Origin: Romboutsia lituseburensis DSM 797
GTDB taxonomy: Bacteria; Bacillota; Clostridia; Peptostreptococcales; Peptostreptococcaceae
Direction: 5' to 3'
Length of the DNA stretch: 64,000 nucleotides
NCBI RefSeq assembly: GCF_900103615.1
Contig: NZ_FNGW01000007.1
Coordinates: 1-64,000, forward strand
The notes beneath the pieces were generated by a model. The model saw only the letters and a list, made by a program, of their open reading frames with translations. It searched no databases and was not told the origin of the DNA. Positions 18,357 to 27,959 of this stretch are shown piece by piece. Within the stretch, counting starts at the first letter, position 1; every line of letters starts with the position of its first letter. Made by a program: the position numbers and the translations under genes.

Positions 18357-20150
18357 TTATATAGTAGCATCTGCTTCTTTTGAACATGTACATTCACCAC
18401 ATGCATCTTCATAAACGACACTCTTGTCAAAGTAATGAGTGTGTAGATATTTATGAGCAGCTTCACTATAAGGTTCCCCTAAGAATTCATTATATAAAGC
18501 AACTATTGCAGGGTTTTTATGAGATTTACGAAGTTCTTTACTTCCATCTATATTGTACAGTCCGGCAGCTCTTTTCTTAACTATATCATAATCACCGTGA
18601 TGATATGGTTGACCACCACCGGCAACACATCCACCAGGACAGGCCATTATTTCAATTATATGATACTTAGAGTTTCCATTAGCAACTTCATCCATAACTT
18701 TTCTAGCGTTACCTAAGCTACTAGCTATACATACATTTACTATAGTTCCATCTATATCTATGCTAGCTTCCTTTATACCTTCTAGACCTCTTACTTGAGT
18801 AAAATTAACATCAGATAGTTCTTTATCAGTTACCCACTCATATGCAGTACGTAGAGCGGCTTCTAAAACTCCTCCTGTTGCACCAAATATATCAGCAGCA
18901 CCTGTCGACTCTCCTAAAGGACTATCAAAAGACTCATCTTCAAGATTTAATAAATCTATCCCTGCTTCTTTTATCATTTTAGCAAGTTCTCTAGTAGTTA
19001 TAGATATATCTACATCAAGCACATCTTCTTGACCTAATTCAGTTCTAGCGCATTCATATTTTTTAGCAACACAAGGCATTACTGATACAACATACATATC
19101 TTTAGATTCAACATTTATAACTTTAGGTCCAAAATAGTTCTTAGCCACAGCACCAAACATTTCCTGTGGAGATTTACAACTAGATGGCAGATTTAATAAT
19201 TGAGGATAGTTACCTTCTACAAAATTTATCCAAGCTGGACAGCAGCTAGTTAGTATTGGAAGGTTTTCACCATCTTTAAGTCTGTGTAAAAATTCAGAAG
19301 CTTCTTCTAATATAGTCAAGTCAGCTGCAAAGTTTGTATCAAATACATATTTAAATCCTAAAGCTCTTAATGCAGCTACCATTTTACCTGTAGATATAGC
19401 TCCTGGTTCTAAACCAAATTCTTCACCAATAGCAACTCTTACAGCAGGAGCGACTTGAACTACAACTGTTTTTTCATTTTGGTCTAAAGCATTCCAAACT
19501 ACAGGAATATTATTTACCTCAGTTAAAGCACCTGTAGGACAAACTGCTACACATTGGCCACAGTAAGTACATTCTGTATCACACAAACTAGCATTAAAGA
19601 ATGTACCAACTTCAGTATTAAATCCACGGTTTATACCAGATAGAACTCCAACAGTTTGAACTTCATTACACATAGTTTCACATCTTCTACATAATATACA
19701 TTTATCGTGATCTTTAACTATAGACTTAGATGATGTATCTTTAGGAGCGCATGATTTTTCTCCTTTGAATTTTATTTCCCTAATACCTAAATCGGCAGCT
19801 ATAGTTTGTAATTCACAATTTCCATTTTTATCGCAAGATAAACAATCTTGAGGATGATCTGATAATAATAATTGAACAACATTTTTACGAGCCCTTAAAG
19901 CTTCTTTAGTATTTGTTTGAACGTTCATACCTTCTTTAACAAGAGTTCCACAAGCAGGCACTAATCCTCTACCGGCACTAACCATACATACACGACAAGA
20001 TGCACATTGGTTAACCATGTTTATTTCATTCATATTTAAATGACAAAGATTAGGTATTTTAACATTTACTTGTTTAGCGGCTTCTAGTATAGTAGTACCT
20101 TTTGGCACTGATACAGGTTTACTATTTATAGTTAAGTTAACTAAACTCAT
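18357..20150 (-). CDS. hydA: Electron-bifurcating [FeFe] hydrogenase, catalytic subunit HydA
   Basis: H2-evolving subunit of the cytoplasmic HydABC complex, which couples ferredoxin and NADH oxidation to H2 production. The protein has 597 residues. A [2Fe-2S] domain comes first (C36, C49, C52, C55, C67 region), then a His-Cys [4Fe-4S] site (HPQDCLSCDKNGNC, about 99-112). Two [4Fe-4S] clusters follow (CILCRRC, CTYCGQC). The H-cluster motifs are TSCCPAW (301), MPCVAKKYE (358) and EIMACPGGCVAGGGQP (500). The short C-terminal tail holds a CGECTC cysteine cluster. It is the last gene of hydCBA and ends at a shared terminator. Confidence 0.95.
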   Translation of the reverse strand: MSLVNLTINSKPVSVPKGTTILEAAKQVNVKIPNLCHLNMNEINMVNQCASCRVCMVSAGRGLVPACGTLVKEGMNVQTNTKEALRARKNVVQLLLSDHPQDCLSCDKNGNCELQTIAADLGIREIKFKGEKSCAPKDTSSKSIVKDHDKCILCRRCETMCNEVQTVGVLSGINRGFNTEVGTFFNASLCDTECTYCGQCVAVCPTGALTEVNNIPVVWNALDQNEKTVVVQVAPAVRVAIGEEFGLEPGAISTGKMVAALRALGFKYVFDTNFAADLTILEEASEFLHRLKDGENLPILTSCCPAWINFVEGNYPQLLNLPSSCKSPQEMFGAVAKNYFGPKVINVESKDMYVVSVMPCVAKKYECARTELGQEDVLDVDISITTRELAKMIKEAGIDLLNLEDESFDSPLGESTGAADIFGATGGVLEAALRTAYEWVTDKELSDVNFTQVRGLEGIKEASIDIDGTIVNVCIASSLGNARKVMDEVANGNSKYHIIEIMACPGGCVAGGGQPYHHGDYDIVKKRAAGLYNIDGSKELRKSHKNPAIVALYNEFLGEPYSEAAHKYLHTHYFDKSVVYEDACGECTCSKEADATI

Positions 20151-20170
20151 TAATATCCCCCCAAAATAAA

Positions 20171-22051
20171 TTATTGTTTGATGATAGCATTGAATTTACA
20201 GCTATCCATACAAGCACCACATTTTAAGCACTTAGTAGTATCTATTTCATGTTTTTCTTTAACTTTACCAGTTATGCAACCAGCAGGACAAACTTTAGTA
20301 CACTTAGTACATCCCTTACAGGCATCTGTTATTACGTAGTCCAATAAAGATTGACATTTACCAGCAGGACATTTTTTATCTACAACATGAGCTAAATACT
20401 CATCATAGAAATTATTTAAAGTACTTAAAACAGGGTTAGGAGCACATTTTCCAAGCCCACATAAAGAAGTATTTTTTATTGTAGTTGCTAATTCTTTTAA
20501 ATCAACTAGATCTTGCTTTGTTCCTTTTCCTTCAGTTATGTTTTCTAGCATTTCTAGTAACCTTTTATTACCTATACGGCAAGGTGTACATTTACCACAA
20601 GATTCTTCAACAGTAAATTCTAAGAAAAATTTACATATATCAACCATACAATCAGAATCATCTAGAACAAGCATACCTCCAGAACCCATCATAGAACCTA
20701 TAGAACTTAAAGATTTAAAATCAATAGGAGTATCTAGGTTGTTTGAAGCTATACACCCACCAGATGGTCCTCCAGTTTGAACAGCTTTGAAATTTCTTCC
20801 GTCAGGTATACCTCCACCTATTTCATAAACTATTTCTCTTAAAGTAGTACCCATCGGTACTTCAACAAGACCAACATTGCTTATTTTTCCTCCAAGAGCA
20901 AATACTTTAGTTCCAGAAGAATCTTGAGTACCATATTCAGTAAACCAAGAAGCTCCTTTATTAATTATCGCAGGTATATTAGCAAATGTTTCAACATTAT
21001 TTAAGCAGGTAGGTTTATCCCAAAGGCCACGTTTAGAAGAGCTGTAAGTCTTCATTCTTGGCTCCCCACGTTTACCTTCAATAGAGTTTATTAAAGCAGT
21101 ACCTTCACCGCAAACAAAAGCTCCTGCACCATATTTTAGTTCTATATTAAAATTAAAATTACTTCCTAATATATTTTCGCCTAAAACGCCAGCTTCTTCA
21201 GCTTGAGCTATAGCCGTTTTTAATCTTTCAATAGCTAAAGGATATTCAGCTCTTATATAAATATATCCTGTATCAGCCCCTATAGAATAACCACATATAG
21301 CCATAGCCTCTAATACACTATGAGGATCACCTTCAAGTATAGATCTATCCATGAAAGCACCTGGGTCACCTTCATCAGCATTACATACAACATATTTTTT
21401 ACCTGGAGATGTTTGAGCAGTAGACTCCCATTTTATACCTGTAGGGAAACCAGCTCCACCTCTACCTCTAAGCCCTGAAGCTTTAACCTCAGCTATAACC
21501 TCATCTGGCGCTAATTCATTAATACATTTACCTAAAGCTATATATCCATCGCATCCTATGTATTCATTAACATTTTCGGGGTTTATATGTCCGCAATTTC
21601 TTAAAGCAACACGAGATTGTTTTTTATAAAAAGACATATCATCATGCTTTTCAACTTTTTTATGGTCAAGAGATGGTTCTTCAAATAGCAACCTCTCAAC
21701 AACTTTATGATTAACTAAGTGTTCATTAACTATCTCTTTAGCATCATTAGGTGTTACTTGAACATAAAAAACGTTATCAGGGAATACCTTAACTATTGGA
21801 CCTTTAGCACAGAAACCAAAGCAACCAGTTAGATGAACTTCGGCACTATTTTCTAATCCGACATTTTTAATTTCAGATCTAAGATTCTCTATTATTTTTA
21901 TACTGTCTGCAGAAGTACATCCTGTACCTCCACAAACAAGTATCTCTCTCTTAGTAAGATTTTCTTTAGTATGATTTTCCCTCATATCAAGAGCAGGTTT
22001 TAATTCAGACACTAAATTTTTTAACTCATCAAATGATTTTATCTTACTCAT
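20171..22051 (-). CDS. hydB: Electron-bifurcating hydrogenase subunit HydB (NuoF-like)
   Basis: Flavin subunit that exchanges electrons with NAD(H). The protein has 626 residues in three parts. A thioredoxin-like [2Fe-2S] domain comes first (CGGTGC, then CFGFC). The NuoF-type FMN/NADH core follows (GRGGAGFPTGIKW, NADEGDPGAFMDR), with its [4Fe-4S] site (ESCGKCTPCRIG). Two ferredoxin-type [4Fe-4S] motifs end it (CKGCTKCTKVCPAGC, CLKCGACMDSCKF). It lies 20 bases upstream of hydA and 12 bases downstream of hydC. Confidence 0.95.
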   Translation of the reverse strand: MSKIKSFDELKNLVSELKPALDMRENHTKENLTKREILVCGGTGCTSADSIKIIENLRSEIKNVGLENSAEVHLTGCFGFCAKGPIVKVFPDNVFYVQVTPNDAKEIVNEHLVNHKVVERLLFEEPSLDHKKVEKHDDMSFYKKQSRVALRNCGHINPENVNEYIGCDGYIALGKCINELAPDEVIAEVKASGLRGRGGAGFPTGIKWESTAQTSPGKKYVVCNADEGDPGAFMDRSILEGDPHSVLEAMAICGYSIGADTGYIYIRAEYPLAIERLKTAIAQAEEAGVLGENILGSNFNFNIELKYGAGAFVCGEGTALINSIEGKRGEPRMKTYSSSKRGLWDKPTCLNNVETFANIPAIINKGASWFTEYGTQDSSGTKVFALGGKISNVGLVEVPMGTTLREIVYEIGGGIPDGRNFKAVQTGGPSGGCIASNNLDTPIDFKSLSSIGSMMGSGGMLVLDDSDCMVDICKFFLEFTVEESCGKCTPCRIGNKRLLEMLENITEGKGTKQDLVDLKELATTIKNTSLCGLGKCAPNPVLSTLNNFYDEYLAHVVDKKCPAGKCQSLLDYVITDACKGCTKCTKVCPAGCITGKVKEKHEIDTTKCLKCGACMDSCKFNAIIKQ

Positions 22052-22063
22052 TCTACATCCCCC

Positions 22064-22561
22064 TTAGCAATTTAATTCTAAATCTTTATAGTGGTCTAGT
22101 ATTTCTGTAACTTGCTGTGGCGTAACCTGTCCATAAACCTTTCCATTTACTACAACTACTGGAGCAAGTCCGCATGCACCAACACATCTTAATCCCTCAA
22201 GAGAGAATTTAAGATCACTAGTAGTTTCTCCAGCTTTAATACCAAGTTGTTTTTCAAACTCAGCTAGTATTTTATCTGATCCTTTAACAAAGCATACAGT
22301 ACCTAAGCAAACACTAATTTTATAGTCTCCTCTTGGCTCAGTTGTAAAATAAGAGTAAAAGCTTACAACACCATAAACTTTAGAAGGAGATATATCTAAA
22401 GCCTTAGCTATATAAAGTTGTACTTCTTTAGGTAGATATCCAAATATACCTTGTGCATGGTGCAGTACTTGTATTAAAGCACCTTTTTTAGATGGAAGAG
22501 CATCAATGAAGCTATCTAATTGCTCAAATAATTTCTTATTGCATGAAATGAAATCACACAT
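22064..22561 (-). CDS. hydC: Electron-bifurcating hydrogenase subunit HydC (NuoE-like)
   Basis: A 165-residue thioredoxin-fold [2Fe-2S] protein of the NuoE family. The four ligand cysteines appear as CLGTVC and CVGAC in the C-terminal half; the N-terminal half is the usual helical bundle (LIQVLHHAQGIFGYLP). First gene of hydCBA; a purine-rich GGGGG site precedes the ATG. Together with HydA and HydB it makes the trimeric bifurcating hydrogenase. Confidence 0.94.
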   Translation of the reverse strand: MCDFISCNKKLFEQLDSFIDALPSKKGALIQVLHHAQGIFGYLPKEVQLYIAKALDISPSKVYGVVSFYSYFTTEPRGDYKISVCLGTVCFVKGSDKILAEFEKQLGIKAGETTSDLKFSLEGLRCVGACGLAPVVVVNGKVYGQVTPQQVTEILDHYKDLELNC

Positions 22562-22962
22562 ACAAATCCCCCTTTGGTTTTAAATTTATTAATTGGATTA
22601 AAAAGTGTAGCGAATTATTAAAGATAGGTAATGGTATGAATAAATAATAGAGATATATAATACCTGAATTTAATCAAATTATTAGGATGTATTTAAATAT
22701 ATTATAATATATAAAATATTATGAATGGTATAAAATATTTAAAGATTCAAAATATTTAATAAGTTACATTTGATAAGTTTTGCTAAGGTTATACACAATT
22801 ACAGTCATATATTAAAATTTATTTATAAAATTATATTATACAAATATAACATATTTCAACACAATAAATATATATTATAATTTACGTAAGATAGCTAATT
22901 TAATATTACTTTATTTACAATATAAAAAGCAATCTTAAAATTAAAAAGTTGGGATGATGTAT
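22562..22962. promoter_or_regulatory. Divergent region between hydC and mobA
   Basis: About 400 bases of very AT-rich DNA with no gene. Several TATAAT-like boxes occur on both strands around 22695-22740 and 22875-22890, too many to pick a promoter. No Rex-type TTGTTAA-N4-TTAACAA operator, terminator hairpin or recognised riboswitch was seen. Confidence 0.4.
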
Positions 22963-23592
22963 ATGGATATTTCTAATACAGCTATAATTCTAGCTGGAGG
23001 AAGAAGTTTAAGGATGAAATTTGATAAACAATTTCTAGTTATAGATAATGAACGATTAATGTATAAAGTTATAAAAAATTTAGAAAGACATTTTGAAGAG
23101 ATAATTATAGTAACAAATAAACCTGAGCAGTATGAAAATAGTAAATATACAATTATTTGTGATGATATAAAAAATGTAGGGCCTCTTGGAGGGATATTAG
23201 CAGGATTAAGTAAAAGCAAAAGTAAGTACTCTTATATAGTAGCTTGTGATATGCCAAATATAGATAATTATTATATAAATTATCTGAAAAATAAAATAGT
23301 AGAAGACTTAAATACAGAAAGAGAATATAGTGTATATATATCAAATATAAAAGGTAGGGTTCAATTTTTTCATGGATTTTATAAGACATCACTAAAAGAT
23401 AACTTATATGAATATATTTATAATGAAAAATCTAAATCAATTAGAAGCTTTTTAAATTCACAAGATATAAAAGTTAATGTTATACATGATGAGGAATTTA
23501 AGCAAGAAGGATTTAATGAAGACATATACATAAATTTAAATACTCAAGAAGATCTAAAAAAATATATAGGTAAAAATTATACATTATATTAA
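22963..23592 (+). CDS. mobA: Molybdenum cofactor guanylyltransferase (MobA)
   Basis: Attaches GMP to molybdopterin to give the guanine dinucleotide cofactor needed by FdhF downstream. The nucleotide-binding start IILAGGRSLRMKFDKQFL matches the family's LAGGxSxRMGxDK motif, with K in place of the usual G after RM. GPLGGILAGL and CDMPNI also fit MobA. About 209 residues. Three in-frame ATGs (22954, 22957, 22963) are possible and none has a strong ribosome-binding site; 22963 gives the usual spacing to LAGG. It lies 230 bases upstream of fdhF. Confidence 0.82.
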   Translation: MDISNTAIILAGGRSLRMKFDKQFLVIDNERLMYKVIKNLERHFEEIIIVTNKPEQYENSKYTIICDDIKNVGPLGGILAGLSKSKSKYSYIVACDMPNIDNYYINYLKNKIVEDLNTEREYSVYISNIKGRVQFFHGFYKTSLKDNLYEYIYNEKSKSIRSFLNSQDIKVNVIHDEEFKQEGFNEDIYINLNTQEDLKKYIGKNYTLY

Positions 23593-23826
23593 ATTAAAAG
23601 ATCGTTAGATTCTGAAACATTAAAGGAATTTAATGTACTTTTATTGAATATAAATTAATTTATATGGCTTTTATAAGGTCGATTTAAGACAAGCATTGTA
23701 AAAAATAATCAAATACTTAGTGCGATTTTATATTACTTCTATATTAACGACAAATTTATTTTTCATCTATAGACAAGAAGTATTTAAAATAAATTTACTC
23801 AAAAAACTTGAGGGGGAGGATTGTCA

Positions 23827-25971
23827 ATGGAGAATAAAGTGTTAACAGTTTGTCCTTACTGCGGTGCTGGTTGTCAACTATATTTAGTAGTAGAAAATAA
23901 TAAAATAGTAAGAGCAGAACCTGCAAATGGAAGAACTAATGAAGGTAATTTGTGTCTAAAGGGACACTATGGATGGGACTTTTTAAACGACCCTAAAATT
24001 TTAACATCTAGATTAAAAAAGCCTATGATAAGAAAAAATGGACAATTAGAAGAAGTAGAGTGGGATGAAGCAATAAGCTATACAGCCTCTAGATTGAGTG
24101 AAATAAAAGAAAAATATGGACCAGATGCTATAATGGGGACAGGTTCAGCAAGAGGGCCAGGGAATGAAGCAAACTATATAATGCAAAAATTTATGAGGGC
24201 TGTAATTGGTACAAATAATGTTGACCATTGCGCACGTGTTTGACATGCACCATCAGTAGCCGGTCTGGCTTACTCGTTAGGTAATGGAGCAATGTCAAAC
24301 TCTATACCAGAAATAGAAAATAGTGATTTGCTTTTTGTATTTGGATATAATGGAGCAGATTCACATCCAATAGTTGCAAGAAGGATAGTAAGAGCAAAAG
24401 AAAAAGGAGCAAAAATTATAGTAACTGATCCTAGAATTACAGAGTCAGCAAGAATATCAGATTTACATTTACCTATAAAAGGTGGAACTAATATGATTTT
24501 AGTTAATGCATTTGGAAATGTATTAATAGAAGAAGAATTATATGATAAAAGATTTGTTGAACAAAATACAGTAGGATTTGAAGAATATAAAAAAATTGTA
24601 AAAAAATATACACCTGAATATGCTGAAAAAATAACAAAAGTTCCAGCAGATTTAATTAGAAAAGCTATGAGAGAATATGCGAAGGCTAAAGATGCAATGA
24701 TTCTTTATGGAATGGGTGTAACTCAATTTGGTCAAGCGGTAGATGTTGTTAAGGGTCTCGCATCACTTGCACTTCTTACAGGTAATTTTGGTAGAGAAAG
24801 TGTTGGTATAGGACCAGTTCGTGGGCAAAATAATGTGCAGGGTACTTGTGATATGGGAGTTCTTCCTAATGTATATCCAGGTTATCAAAATGTAGTAGAC
24901 GATAAGGTAAGAGAAAAATTCGAAAATGCTTGGGGAGTAAAATTATCGCCAAATAATGGTTATAGCTTAACTCAGGTTCCACATCTAGTACTTAAGGAGC
25001 ATAAGCTTAAAGCATACTATATTTTTGGAGAAGACCCAGTCCAAAGTGATCCAGATGCAGCAGAAGTAAGAGAAACTTTAGATGAGTTAGAATTTGTAAT
25101 TGTACAAGATATATTTATGAATAAAACAGCACTTCATGCAGATGTAGTTTTACCAGCTACTTCATGGGGAGAACATGATGGGGTTTATACTTGTGCAGAT
25201 AGAGGATTCCAATTAATGAGAAAAGCGGTAGAACCAAAAGGTGACGTTAAAACAGATTGGGAGATAATATGCGAAATATCAACAGCAATGGGATATTCGA
25301 TGAAGTATAAAAACACTAAAGAAATTTGGGATGAAATGAGAAATTTATGCCCAAGTTTTAAAGGAGCTACATATGAAAAAATGGAAGCTCAAGGAAGTGT
25401 TCAATGGCCTTGTAGGGATGAAGGTGAACATGATATAGGAACTAAGTATTTATATGAAGGTGAAGTATTCTCAACTCCAAGTGGAAAAGCGAATTTATTT
25501 GCAACAGAATGGAGACCACCTATGGAAGTTGAAGATGATGAATATCCATTTAGTTTATGTACAGTAAGAGAAGTAGGTCATTATTCTGTAAGAACTATGA
25601 CAGGTAACTGTAGAGCTCTTGCTAAGCTAGAGGATGAACCAGGGTATCTTCAAATAAATGAAGAAGATGCAACTAATTTAGGTATTGAAGATGGAGAACT
25701 TATAAGGGTAAGTTCAAGAAGAGGAAGTGTAGTAACTAGAGCATTAGTGACAGATAGAGTTAATAAAGGGGCTACATATATGACATATCAGTGGTGGATA
25801 GGAGCATGTAATGAACTTACAATAGCTAACTTAGATCCAATATCTAAAACACCTGAATATAAGTATTGTGCAATAAAAATTGAAAAAATAGAAGATCAAG
25901 ATAAAGCAGAACAATTTATTAAAGATGAGTATACAAAAATAAGAAAACAAATGCTTATTGAAAATGCTTAA
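23827..25971 (+). CDS. fdhF: Selenocysteine formate dehydrogenase catalytic subunit (FdhF)
   Basis: Molybdopterin enzyme interconverting formate and CO2. The frame runs through an in-frame TGA at 24241-24243 (codon 139), inside HCARV-U-HAPSVAG. That is the active-site context where E. coli FDH-H has selenocysteine 140. A SECIS-like hairpin follows. The product has 714 residues including Sec. The N-terminal [4Fe-4S] motif CPYCGAGC plus NLCLKG and the C-terminal molybdopterin-binding region (VREVGHYSVRTMTGN) fit the family. ATG 23827 is 7 bases after GGGGGAGG; TTG 23821 is too close. Naive annotation would split it into 140- and 559-residue pieces. It heads the cluster with mobB-fdhD and the hycB-hydA-hycB genes. 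Confidence 0.95.
24255..24274 (+). promoter_or_regulatory. Bacterial SECIS element in fdhF
   Basis: AGTAGCC (255-261 of this kb), loop GGTCT and GGC-T-TACT form a stem with one bulged U, 11 bases after the UGA. The GGTCT loop and the bulged U on the 3' side match the E. coli fdhF SECIS, which binds SelB. This supports selenocysteine insertion instead of termination. Confidence 0.9.
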
Positions 25972-26015
25972 ATTATTGAAAATGATATAAAAGCTGCTAG
26001 AAAGGTATAAGACAA

Positions 26016-27344
26016 ATGAAAAATATATATCCAACATCAGATAAAATCATTATATCAATAGTGTCGACTAAATCAGGGATGGGCAAAACAACTCTGGTAG
26101 AATCATTAATAAAAAAATTTACACAAAAAGGATATAGAGTAGGAGCATTAAAGCATGATGCTCATAAATTTGAAGTAGATAAAAAAGGAAAAGATAGTTA
26201 TAAATTTGCAAAAGCTGGAGCTCTAGAAGTTGTACTAGCATCAAAGGAAAAAATAGCATTAATGAAGTCATTAAATGAAGAAGAAAGAATAGATAATATT
26301 GTTAAATTATTTAATGATGTGGATATTATTTTTACAGAAGGATTTAAAAACAATAATTTTCCTAAGATTGAAGTACATAGAAAATCAGTAGATAATAAAT
26401 TTTTATTCAATGATGAAAAGTTTGAAAAAGGAACTTTTTTGGCTCTAGCAACAGATGAAAATGTTGAAGGTATATTAAATTTAGATCTAAATAATTTAGA
26501 AGAAATAGTATCATTTATAGAATCTTTTATATTTAAAAATCAACAATTACAAAAAGAAAATCAGAAAAATATTTTAATTGATTATAAATATGACGATGTA
26601 TATAAGAAGCCAATTATTAAAATAGAAAAAGAACATGTAAAATATATAGAAGAAGATATAATAGGAGAATATCCACTTAGCCTTATATTAAATAAAAATT
26701 ATCATAGTACGTTTTTATGTACACCAAGAGATATAAAACCACTAATAGTCGGTTTTTTAGCAACTAAAGGTCATATAAAAAATAAAAATGATATTAAGAA
26801 AATAGAAGTTAATGAGTTAGAATCAATAGTAAATGTAGAAATATCTAATGAAGGACATACAAGTTTAAATAAAGAAATGATATTTTTGAATCCATTAAAC
26901 TATATAGAATGTGAAAAGGTAGAAAATAATAGCGTGAGCATAGAGATAGAAACTATATATGAAATAATGAATAAAAACTTAAATTCATCTAAATTGTTTA
27001 AAGACACTGGTGGAGTACATAGTGTTTCTATATTTAATCAAAATAAGGCTGTAATAACTTGTGAAGATGTAGCACGACATAATGCAATGGATAAAGCTAT
27101 CGGACACTGTATATTAGAGGGCATTAATTTGGAAGATAAAATTATTTTAGTAAGTGGAAGAATTTCATTAGAAATGATGCTTAAAGCAGCTAAAATGCAA
27201 ATACCTGTAATCATATCAAAATCAGCACCTACGAACTTATCAATAGAACTAGCAAATAAATTAAATATAACTCTTATAGGTTTTGTAAGAGGAGAAAGAA
27301 TGAATATTTATACAAATCCTCAGAGAGTGTTAATTAAGGTTTAA
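26016..27344 (+). CDS. MobB-FdhD fusion protein
   Basis: Residues about 10-175 are MobB, a P-loop protein of molybdopterin guanine dinucleotide synthesis: IVSTKSGMGKTTLVESL near 15-31, GALKHDAHKF and TEGFK. Residues about 195-442 are FdhD, which delivers sulfur to the FDH cofactor: CTPRDIKPLIVGFLATKG, DTGGVHSVSIF, CEDVARHNAMDKAIGH, SGRISLEMMLKA. The loop that usually carries CGxCG reads YIECEKVEN, leaving only Cys299. 442 residues. Position between fdhF and the hycB genes supports a role in FdhF maturation. The start ATG follows AGAAAGG by about 10 bases. Confidence 0.88.
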   Translation: MKNIYPTSDKIIISIVSTKSGMGKTTLVESLIKKFTQKGYRVGALKHDAHKFEVDKKGKDSYKFAKAGALEVVLASKEKIALMKSLNEEERIDNIVKLFNDVDIIFTEGFKNNNFPKIEVHRKSVDNKFLFNDEKFEKGTFLALATDENVEGILNLDLNNLEEIVSFIESFIFKNQQLQKENQKNILIDYKYDDVYKKPIIKIEKEHVKYIEEDIIGEYPLSLILNKNYHSTFLCTPRDIKPLIVGFLATKGHIKNKNDIKKIEVNELESIVNVEISNEGHTSLNKEMIFLNPLNYIECEKVENNSVSIEIETIYEIMNKNLNSSKLFKDTGGVHSVSIFNQNKAVITCEDVARHNAMDKAIGHCILEGINLEDKIILVSGRISLEMMLKAAKMQIPVIISKSAPTNLSIELANKLNITLIGFVRGERMNIYTNPQRVLIKV

Positions 27345-27385
27345 ATGGAAGTATTAAATACTTTTAAGAAGGGAAATAGGGGAAT

Positions 27386-27937
27386 ATGAAAAATCAAATA
27401 GGTTCATTTGTAATAGCAGACCCAAATAAGTGCACAGGGTGTAGGTCTTGTGAACTTGCATGTTTTGCAACCCATAATGAAGAAAATAATATTAGATATA
27501 CAGTTGGAACAGTAGAAATACCGGTAATACCTAGATTGTATCTAGTTAAAGATGAAAAATTTTATATGCCAATACAATGTAGACAATGCGAGCATGCTCC
27601 TTGTTTAAATACATGCCCAGTTAATGCAATCAAAAAAGAAAATAATGTTATGATTGTCAACGAGGAAAAATGTATCGGATGCAAAACGTGCTTAGTTGCA
27701 TGTCCTTTTGGAGCCATAGATTTATTGCCACAATATAAAGACGGTGAAGAGGTTGAGCAAGCGGCATTAAAAGAAAGTAATAAAGTAGCATATAAGTGTG
27801 ATTTATGTAAAGATAAAGAAAAAATAGCTTGTGTAAACGCATGTCCACAACAAGCCCTAAAACTAGTTACACCCATGGACGATAAAAAAGCTAAAAATAA
27901 AAAAGCAGCAGCAAGTTTGCTCATGGCTAATAAATAA
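27386..27937 (+). CDS. Four-cluster ferredoxin subunit of formate dehydrogenase/hydrogenase (HycB-like)
   Basis: Electron-transfer subunit, 183 residues, of the HycB/HydN/CooF type. Four cysteine sets are visible: CTGCRSCELAC, CRQCEHAPCLNTC, CIGCKTCLVAC and CDLCKDKEKIACVNAC, enough for four [4Fe-4S] clusters. In the hydrogen-dependent CO2 reductase of Acetobacterium such proteins wire FdhF to the hydrogenase. It lies directly upstream of hydA2 with GGGGAA before the ATG. A second, related protein follows hydA2. Confidence 0.88.
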   Translation: MKNQIGSFVIADPNKCTGCRSCELACFATHNEENNIRYTVGTVEIPVIPRLYLVKDEKFYMPIQCRQCEHAPCLNTCPVNAIKKENNVMIVNEEKCIGCKTCLVACPFGAIDLLPQYKDGEEVEQAALKESNKVAYKCDLCKDKEKIACVNACPQQALKLVTPMDDKKAKNKKAAASLLMANK

Positions 27938-27959
27938 AATAAGTTAAGGGGGAGCGTTT

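Noticed and set aside
22562-22962. Rex operator or hidden small gene between hydC and mobA
   Set aside because: No TTGTTAA-N4-TTAACAA match and no open frame with a ribosome-binding site; only AT-rich sequence.
23593-23826. Moco riboswitch or sigma-54 promoter ahead of fdhF
   Set aside because: No stable multi-stem fold or TGGC-N8-TGC type -24/-12 element was found.
24241-24243. Nonsense mutation or split pseudogene in fdhF
   Set aside because: The TGA is at the known selenocysteine position, the frame continues intact, and a SECIS hairpin with the right loop and distance follows.
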